Below are positions 57,884 to 64,000 of a DNA stretch of 64,000 nt, piece by piece. Source of the stretch: Streptomyces sp. PT12 (GTDB lineage Bacteria > Actinomycetota > Actinomycetes > Streptomycetales > Streptomycetaceae). The first letter of the stretch is position 1. Each line of letters begins with the position of its first letter. Location of the stretch: the NCBI RefSeq assembly GCF_003311645.1, contig NZ_QEST01000081.1, positions 41,878-105,877 on the forward strand, read 5' to 3'. The notes beneath the pieces are model-generated. The model saw nothing but the letters and a program-made list of their open reading frames with translations, did no database searches and was not told the origin of the DNA. Made by a program: the position numbers and the translations under genes.

Positions 57884-58703
57884 TCAGCAGCGCGCGAGCG
57901 CCTCGGGCAGCTGGTCGCGTGAGGCGATGCCCTCGGCCATCGCGCGGAACTCCGCGAGCATCGGGTCCATCAGCGGGGAGTGGAACGCGTGGCGCCCGGC
58001 AGCCGCTTGGTCCTCGCGCCCCCGGCGGCCAGCGCATCGGCGACCGCGGTCACCACCTCTTCGGGGCCCGAAACCACCACGGACGAGGGGGCGTTGACCG
58101 CCGCGATGCCCGCGACGCCCTCGTGGCCCGCGAGTTCGGGCAGCACCGCGGCCTCGGGCGCGACGATGGCCACCATCGCGCCGCCGGGTGGCAGCCGGTC
58201 CATCAGCCCGCCGCGCGCCGCGCCCAGGTCGCACGCGTCGGGCAGCGACAGGATCCCCACGCCATGGGCCGCGGCGATCTCGCCGACCGAGTGCCCGAGC
58301 ACGACATCGGGCCGCACAGGCCAGGCCCACCCGCCCCGCGTCGGCGCGCACCTCGCCGCTGACCACGCCCGGCGCGGCGTTCCCCGCCGCCAGCGCCTCG
58401 ACGCCCGCGAGCGGCCCGGCGCGCCCGCCTCCCAGTCCACATGGGTCGAACGGCGTTCGGCGTGCAGGGTCTTCGGCAGCACCGCGTGGCGCAGCGCCAT
58501 TACCGTCTTGATGACGCCAGCCACCCCGGGCGCGGCCTGGGCATGGCCGATGTTGGACTTCAACGAGCCCAGCCACAGCGGCCGTTCGGCGTCCCTGCCC
58601 CGGCCGTAGGTGGCCATCAGGGCGTGCGCCTCGACGGGTCGCCGAGCCTGGTGCCCGTGCCGTGCGCCTCGACCGCGTCCACCTCGGCGGCGGTCAGCGT
58701 CAC
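57884..58703 (-). pseudogene. relic of a type I polyketide synthase KS-AT module
   Basis: Minus-strand fragments in different frames give a PKS order: KS end with [16 protein letters not shown] (58635-58703), then after a frameshift [20 protein letters not shown], then AT with the active-site [27 protein letters not shown] and, in another frame, [14 protein letters not shown], ending at a stop at 57884. The KS active-site Cys region and the KS-AT linker are missing or shortened. At least two frameshifts mean it makes no working protein. It lies just beyond the end of the intact PKS gene on the same strand and could be the remains of the next module. Confidence 0.8.
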
Positions 58704-58858
58704 GGGCATCGGTCTTGGCCTCGCCGGGATAGAGGTCGGCGATCCGGCGCATCGCCAGCCCGGGCAGGTAGGCGTTCGTGACAGCCGACGTCCCACGCGA
58801 CCGTCAGCGGCAGGGCGCCGATCGAGGCGGGCTGGTCGACGATGACCAGCACAGGGCC
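58698..58858 (-). mobile_element. IS110-family transposase fragment
   Basis: Two frames read [19 protein letters not shown] and, after a frameshift near 58780, [19 protein letters not shown] followed by AKTDARDA, the N-terminal DEDD-type motifs of IS110-family transposases. The fragment is fused directly to KS-coding sequence at 58698-58705 and abuts the MMPL fragment near 58858. No terminal repeats were identified. Only about 54 residues remain. Confidence 0.75.
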
Positions 58859-59896
58859 GAATCGGATCGACGGCCCTGCTCCTGCTGATGACGCCGCCGC
58901 TGCTGTCGTTGCGGCTCGGCACGCCCGACGACGGCAGCCAGCCGGGCGAGCTGACGCAGCGCCGCGCCTACGACATCGTCACCGAGCGCTGGGGCGCGGG
59001 CTGGAACGCGCCGCTTGTCATGACCGTCAGGGGCGCCGACGAGGCCGGGCCGCGGGACTTGGCCGCGGCGCTCGAGGACGATCCCGAGGTGCGGCTGGTC
59101 GACGAGCCGCGGCCCAGCGAGGACGGCGAGGTGGCCATCGTGACCGCCACCCCGCACAGCGCGCCGCAGGACGAGGCCGTGACCGAGCTGGTCGAACGCA
59201 TCCGCGACGACACCGGGCCCGCGACGCTCGCGGCCTCCGGCGGCGAGGTGCTGGTGGGCGGCCCGACCGCGGTGGTCATCGACCTGGCCGAGGTCATCGG
59301 GGAGCGGCTGCCGTGGGGGGTCCTCGCGGTGGTCGGCGCGGGGATGCTGCTGTTCGCCATGTTCAGGGCGCCGTTGATCGCGCTCAAGGCGGCGCTGATG
59401 ACGCCGCTGTCCATCGGGGTGTCGTTCGGCGTGGTCACGGCCGTCTTCCAGTGGGGCTGGGGCATCGAGCTGCTCGGTCTCGACAAGAGCGTGCCGATCG
59501 TCTCGGCGGTGCCGATGCTGCTGTTCGCGGTGCTGTTCGGGCTCTCGATGGACTACGAGGTGTTTCTCCTCTCGGCCATCCGCGAGTCCTACGACGGCGG
59601 CAATGACGCGCACCGCGCGATGGTCTCCGGCATCGGCTCGACCGCCCGCGTCATCACGTGCGCGACGATCATCATGGCGGTCGTCTTCTTCTCCTTCTCC
59701 ACGGTGCCCGACACCCTGGTCAAGATGGCCGGGATCGGCCTGGCGACCGCCGTCGTCATCGACGCGACGCTCATCCGCATGGTGCTGGTCCCCCGCGCTG
59801 ATGACCCTGCTCGGGGACCGGGCGTGGTGGCGGCCCCTCAGCCGCCCGCACGGGCACGAACGCGCCCGCCCACACGGGCACGACCACGCGGGCTGA
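58859..59896 (+). pseudogene. MMPL-family exporter fragment with frameshift
   Basis: C-terminal half of an RND/MMPL membrane protein. It begins abruptly within a helix (STALLLLMTPPLLSLRLG), carries a periplasmic domain, then helices with the MMPL signature AVPMLLFAVLFGLSMDYEVF and the following loop ESYDGGNDAHRAMVSGIGST. After LIRMVLVP the frame changes: a run of five C at 59790-59794 shifts it, and the expected ALMTLLGDRAWW continues in another frame to a stop at 59896. The N-terminal half is absent. Such proteins usually export polyketides or lipids, which fits the neighbourhood. Confidence 0.8.
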
Positions 59897-59939
59897 ACCG
59901 GGGCCCCGGGGGCTGACCCGGGGCCCCGGGAGCGCGCGG

Positions 59940-62900
59940 TCACTCGATGCCAAGCTCCATGTCGATGAGCGCGAACATCTCGTCGTCGCTCGCCGAGCCC
60001 AGCTCGTCGCCGCCCCCCGGCGCCCCCGCGCCGCCCTGCGCGCCCCCCTCGACCTCGCCGAGCAGCGACCGCAGCCGGGCCGCGACCGCGAGCCGCCCGT
60101 CCTGGTCGGCGCCCAGCGCGGACACCGCGGCCCGCAACCGGTCCAACTCGCCGAGCACGGCCGCCGCGTCGCCCGCCGCCGCGTCGCCTTCCCGCTCGAA
60201 CAGCTCGCCGTGCAGCCGCTCCGCGAGCAGCGCGGGCGTGGGGTGCCGGAAGATCACCGTGCTGGGCAGGCGAAGACCGGTCGCGGCGTTGATCCGGTTG
60301 CGCAGCTCGACGGCGGTGAGCGAGTCGAAGCCCACCTCGCGGAAGGAGCGGTCGGGGCCGACGTCGGCCGCCGTGCCGTGCCGCAGCACGGTCGCCGCGT
60401 GGGAACGCACCAGGTCGAGCAGCGCGCGCCGCCGCTCCTCTGGCGCGGCATCCGCCAGCCTGCCCTTGAGCGAGCCGTCCTGGGACGCGGGCGGCTCGGC
60501 CGCCGCCGCGGCGGCCCTGCGCCGCGGCACGGCGCCGCCGAGCCCGGTGAGCACCGCGGGCAGCGCACCGGCCGCGGCCTGCTCGCGCAGCCCCTCGGGG
60601 TCGAGGCGGGCCGCGACGAGCGCGGGCTCGCCGCCCGCGAACGCCGCGTCGAACAGCGCCAGGCCCTCGTCCGTCTCCAGCGGGGCCACCCCGGTGCGGG
60701 CCAGGCGGCCGATGTCCCGCGCGTCCAGGTGCCCCGTCATGCCGCTCGCCTCCCGCCACAGGCCCCAGGCCAGCGAGACGGCGGGCAGCCCTCGTTCGCG
60801 GCGGCGGCGGGCGAGCGCGTCGAGCGCGGCGTTGGCCGCGGCGTAGTTGGCCTGCCCCGCGGTGCCCAGCACCCCGGCGACCGAGGAGAACAGCACGAAC
60901 GCGTCCAGGTCCGCGCGCTCCGTCAGCTCGTCGAGCAGCTGCGCCGAGCGCGTCTTGGCCCGCAGCACGCGCTCGACCCGCGCGGGCGTCAGGTCGTCGA
61001 GCACCGCGTCGTCGAGCAGCCCCGCGAGGTGGAACACCGCGCCAAGGGGCCGCGTGCCCGGGATGCCGTCGAGCAGCGCGGCCAGCGCGTCGCGGTCGCT
61101 CGCGTCGCACGCGGCGACCCGCGCCTCGGCGCCGAGACCGGTGAGCTCGTCGACGAGGGCGCCCGCGCCGTCCGCCGCCTCGCCGCGCCTGCTGGTCAGC
61201 AGCAGATGCCGCACGCCGTGCCGGGTGACCAGGTGGCGGGCCAGCAGGGCGCCCAGCGTTCCCGTGCCGCCGGTGAGCAGGACGGTGCGGGACGGGTCGA
61301 GCGGGCGTGGCGCGGTGAGCACGATCTTGCCGATGTGCTCGGCGCGGCGCATGGTGTCGAACGCGTCGGGCGCCTGCGCCAGCGGCCAGCCGCGCAGCGG
61401 CGGCGGGGTCAGGGCGCCTTCGGCGAAGAGCTCCATGAGCCGCGGCAGCACCAGGCCCACGCGCTCGGCGTCCTCGCTCATCAGGTCGAAGAACTGGTAG
61501 CGCACGCCCGGGTGTTCGCGGGCGACGGCCTCGGCGTCGCGCACATCGGTCTTGCCCATCTCCACGAACCGCCCGCCGCGCGGCAGCAGCGCGAGGGAGG
61601 CGTCGGTGAACTCGCCGCTGAGGGCGTTCATCACCACGTCCATGCCCTCGCCTCCCGTCGCGGCCAGGAAGGCGTCGCGGAAGCGCACGTCGCGGGTGGA
61701 GGCGATGTGGTCGTCGTCAAGGCCAAGGCGGCGCAGCACATGCTGCTTGGCCGGGCTCGCGGTGGCGAAGACCTCGGCGCCGACGTGCCGGGCGACCTGG
61801 AGGGCGGCCAGGCCGAGGCCGCCCGTGGCGGCGTGGACGAGGATCCGGTCGCCGCGGCCGAGGCCGCCGAGCTCGACCAGGCCCATCCAGGCGGTCAGGA
61901 AGATCACGGGAACGGCGGCGCCGCGCTCGAACGTCCAGCCGTCGGGCAGCGGCACCAGCGTCCTGGCGTCGGCCACCGCCACCGGGCCCATGGCGCCCGG
62001 GATCATCCCCAACACCCGGTCCCCTACGGCGAATCGGGTCACCCCAGGGCCGACCTCGACCACGGTGCCCGCGCCCTCGACGCCCATCTCGGCCTCGCCG
62101 GGGAACATGCCGAGCCCGATCACCACGTCGCGGAAGTTGAGCCCGGCCGCGCCCATGGCGACGCGGACCCGCCCAGGGGCCAGGTCCTCGCCCGCGGCGG
62201 GCGAGGGCAGCGCGGCCAGGTTGTCGAGCGTGCCCACGGCGGTGACATCGACCCGCCAGTGCCCCGCGGGCGGCGGCGGCAGCACCCTGCGGACGGCCCT
62301 GGCCAGCCGGGGAACGGCGATCTCCCCGGCGCGCAGGCGCAGTTCGGGCTCGCCCGGGCGGGCCGCCACCGCGGCGGCGGCCGACCCGACGGCCGCGTCG
62401 TCGGCGCCGCCCACCAGGTGGACCAGCGCGAAGCGCCCGGGGTTCTCCGTCTGGGCGCTGCGCAGCAGCCCAGCCACCGCGGCCTGCGCGGGCCCGTCGC
62501 CCAGCAGCGCGAACGCCAGCCGCGCGGCGCCGAACCGCTCGTCACCCGACCTCTCGGCGCCGAACTTCTCAGCGCCGAACTTCTCAGCGCCGGACTTCTC
62601 ACAGGCCAGCCACTCCTGGGCCAGCGCGAGGGCCGCCGTCACGGCCTCCTGGATGTCGGGCCCCTCGTCGACGAGCGCCACGACCACGTCGGGCACCGCG
62701 GCGGGCAGGGCGTCGAGCGTGGGCACGTCGCGGCCAAGGACGCACCAACGCGCCGCGCCCTCGGGGGAGTCGGGGCGCTCGGCGGCCGGGGACGGCACCC
62801 ATTCGACGCGGTGGAGCCCGCCGACCACGGGGGCGGCGCCCGCCGCCCCGCGCGGCACCTCGCGCAGCGCAAGCGCCTCGACGGCGGCCAGCGGGCGGCC

Positions 62901-64000
62901 CGTCACATCGGCCACCAGGATCCGCACGGAGTCCTCGCCGTCAGGGGTGACGCGGACGCGCGCGGCGGACGCGCCCGCGGCGTGGATCTCGACCCCCGAC
63001 CAGGCGAAGGGCAGCGCGAGCCCGGCCGCGTCCTCGCCCGCGCGGTCGAGCAGGGCGCCGTGCAGGCACGCGTCGAGCAGCGCCGGGTGGAGCCCGTACC
63101 CCGCGGCGTCGGCCCGCTGCTCGGCGGGCAGGGCCACCTCGGCGAACACCTCGTCGCCGCGCCGCCACGCGGCCCGCAGGCCGCGGAAGACGGGCCCGTA
63201 CTCGTAGCCGAGGGCGGCGAGTTGGGGATAGAGCTTGTCGAGCGCGACGGGCACGGCGCCCCGCGGTGGCCACACGGCGAGGTCGCCGCTCGCACCGTCG
63301 TTGTCCAGAGCCCCGGCGCCCCTGCCGGGGGCGAGAACGCCCGTGGCGTGCGTGGTCCAGGGCTCCCCCTCGGCGTCCGCGGGGCGCGCGTGGACGGTGA
63401 ACGGGCGCCCCGCGGCGGGGTTGTCCGCGTCGCGGGGGCCGCCCACGGCGATCTGGAGGTGGACGCGGCCGCGTGCGGGGAGCGGCAGGGGCGCCTGGAG
63501 CGTCATCTCATCCAGCCGGTCGCAGCCCGCCTCCTCCCCGGCGCGCAGGGCCAGCTCGACAAACGCGGTGCCCGGCAGCAGGACGCTGCCCGAGACGGCG
63601 TGGTCGGCGAGCCACGGGGTGTCGCGCGGCGAGAGCGTCGCGGTGAGCAGCGCGCCCTCGGCGCCCGCGAGCGGCACGGCGGTCTCGGCCAGCGGGTGGA
63701 CGCGTTCGACGCCGGTCCTCGCGGGGGCGTCCATCCAGTAACGCCGGTGCTGGAAGGCGTAGGTGGGCAGCTCGACCGTGCGCGCGCCCGACCCGGCGAA
63801 CGCGGCCGACCACGCGACGTCGGCGCCGTGCGCGTGGGCCTCGGCGATCGAGGTGAGGAAGCGCTCCCTGCCCCCGTCGTCGCGGCGCAGGGTGCCGACC
63901 GCGGCGATGTCGGCGTCGGCGTTCTCCTGGATGGCCATGGCGAGCACGGGGTGGGCGCTCGCCTCGACGAAGAGGGAGTGCCCCTCCTCGATCAACAGCC
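59940..64000 (-). CDS. modular type I polyketide synthase, C-terminal part
   Basis: 1353 residues to the window edge; the gene continues beyond it. Order from the edge: end of an AT domain (ASAHPVLAMAIQ), the post-AT linker LPTYAFQHRRYW, DH with active-site motif HAVSGSVLLP, a structural KR half, ER with LNFRDVVIGLGMFP and HAATGGLGLAALQVA, KR with TGGTGTLGALLARHLV, catalytic Ser/Tyr in SSVAGVLGTAGQANYAAANA and an LDD motif of B-type, ACP with GFDSLTAVELRN, then a C-terminal docking helix pair ending in ASDDEMFALIDMELG. This is a full reducing module. The docking tail means the chain passes to another PKS subunit not in this window. Confidence 0.95.
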   Translation of the reverse strand, partial: LLIEEGHSLFVEASAHPVLAMAIQENADADIAAVGTLRRDDGGRERFLTSIAEAHAHGADVAWSAAFAGSGARTVELPTYAFQHRRYWMDAPARTGVERVHPLAETAVPLAGAEGALLTATLSPRDTPWLADHAVSGSVLLPGTAFVELALRAGEEAGCDRLDEMTLQAPLPLPARGRVHLQIAVGGPRDADNPAAGRPFTVHARPADAEGEPWTTHATGVLAPGRGAGALDNDGASGDLAVWPPRGAVPVALDKLYPQLAALGYEYGPVFRGLRAAWRRGDEVFAEVALPAEQRADAAGYGLHPALLDACLHGALLDRAGEDAAGLALPFAWSGVEIHAAGASAARVRVTPDGEDSVRILVADVTGRPLAAVEALALREVPRGAAGAAPVVGGLHRVEWVPSPAAERPDSPEGAARWCVLGRDVPTLDALPAAVPDVVVALVDEGPDIQEAVTAALALAQEWLACEKSGAEKFGAEKFGAERSGDERFGAARLAFALLGDGPAQAAVAGLLRSAQTENPGRFALVHLVGGADDAAVGSAAAAVAARPGEPELRLRAGEIAVPRLARAVRRVLPPPPAGHWRVDVTAVGTLDNLAALPSPAAGEDLAPGRVRVAMGAAGLNFRDVVIGLGMFPGEAEMGVEGAGTVVEVGPGVTRFAVGDRVLGMIPGAMGPVAVADARTLVPLPDGWTFERGAAVPVIFLTAWMGLVELGGLGRGDRILVHAATGGLGLAALQVARHVGAEVFATASPAKQHVLRRLGLDDDHIASTRDVRFRDAFLAATGGEGMDVVMNALSGEFTDASLALLPRGGRFVEMGKTDVRDAEAVAREHPGVRYQFFDLMSEDAERVGLVLPRLMELFAEGALTPPPLRGWPLAQAPDAFDTMRRAEHIGKIVLTAPRPLDPSRTVLLTGGTGTLGALLARHLVTRHGVRHLLLTSRRGEAADGAGALVDELTGLGAEARVAACDASDRDALAALLDGIPGTRPLGAVFHLAGLLDDAVLDDLTPARVERVLRAKTRSAQLLDELTERADLDAFVLFSSVAGVLGTAGQANYAAANAALDALARRRRERGLPAVSLAWGLWREASGMTGHLDARDIGRLARTGVAPLETDEGLALFDAAFAGGEPALVAARLDPEGLREQAAAGALPAVLTGLGGAVPRRRAAAAAAEPPASQDGSLKGRLADAAPEERRRALLDLVRSHAATVLRHGTAADVGPDRSFREVGFDSLTAVELRNRINAATGLRLPSTVIFRHPTPALLAERLHGELFEREGDAAAGDAAAVLGELDRLRAAVSALGADQDGRLAVAARLRSLLGEVEGGAQGGAGAPGGGDELGSASDDEMFALIDMELGIE
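62520..62594 (-). repeat. five 15-bp repeats within the PKS gene
   Basis: Units encode SGAEK, FGAEK, FGAER, SGDER, FGAAR in the structural half of the KR domain, between DH and ER. In other PKS proteins one unit is normal there, so this looks like in-frame expansion. Confidence 0.85.

Overview
This window is high-GC actinobacterial DNA, almost certainly from Streptomyces or a close relative. The evidence is near-universal G/C at third codon positions, frequent GTG starts, a TTA codon used as a rarity, CIRCE and Zur control sites of streptomycete type, and a gene order (glyS, znuACB-zur, uppS, recO, leuA, era, corC-like, ybeY, phoH, rnz, dnaJ, hrcA, hemW, lepA, rpsT, holA, comEC/comEA, degV, leuS) that I recognise from the core of streptomycete chromosomes. 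No tRNA, rRNA or CRISPR array was seen.

Layout. 1-4.9 kb: end of a glycogen-debranching-type glycosidase, dusB, and an aldo/keto reductase-TetR pair behind a perfect palindromic operator. 4.9-9.7 kb: glyS, then the zinc uptake operon znuA-znuC-znuB with its repressor zur; two Zur boxes sit on the znuA promoter. 9.7-15.4 kb: uppS, recO, a membrane PP2C phosphatase, leuA behind a leucine-rich leader peptide, and a TerB-like protein. 15.4-20.9 kb (minus strand): phoH, ybeY, corC-like, a secreted protein, a deaminase-fold protein and era. 21-28.6 kb: DUF1275 protein and sugar kinase, divergent GH4 glycosidase, rnz/HIT, an NSS amino-acid transporter with its tiny partner subunit, and a protein resembling GTPase-associated protein 1. 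28.6-34.6 kb: rsmE, dnaJ, hrcA with CIRCE, MBL hydrolase, DUF3097 and hemW. 35-43.9 kb: acyl-CoA ligase, lepA, rpsT, holA, and an MFS exporter controlled by an ArsR-type regulator. 44-52.7 kb: a solute-binding-protein relic, comEC/comEA, degV, a small membrane protein and leuS.

From about 52.7 kb the content turns accessory: LysR with a divergent Tat-exported aldo/keto reductase, an alpha/beta hydrolase, an acetyltransferase, and a secreted GH19 chitinase behind two DasR-like boxes. A scar of gene fragments follows (PKS KS-AT relic, IS110 transposase fragment, frameshifted MMPL exporter fragment). The window ends in the C-terminal part of a large modular type I polyketide synthase on the minus strand (AT end, DH, ER, KR, ACP, docking tail), so it enters a polyketide cluster at its right edge.

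Two themes link the regions. First, leucine supply and leucine charging both appear to be sensed by short Leu-rich leader peptides: one before leuA and one before leuS, the latter followed by a hairpin with a run of six T. Second, many genes start 6-7 bases after a recognisable -10 hexamer, which predicts leaderless transcripts. No complete new system is obvious. The strongest leads are the leuS attenuator, the four 14-bp repeats over the ArsR promoter, the isolated GAP1-like gene, and the PKS/IS110/MMPL scar.
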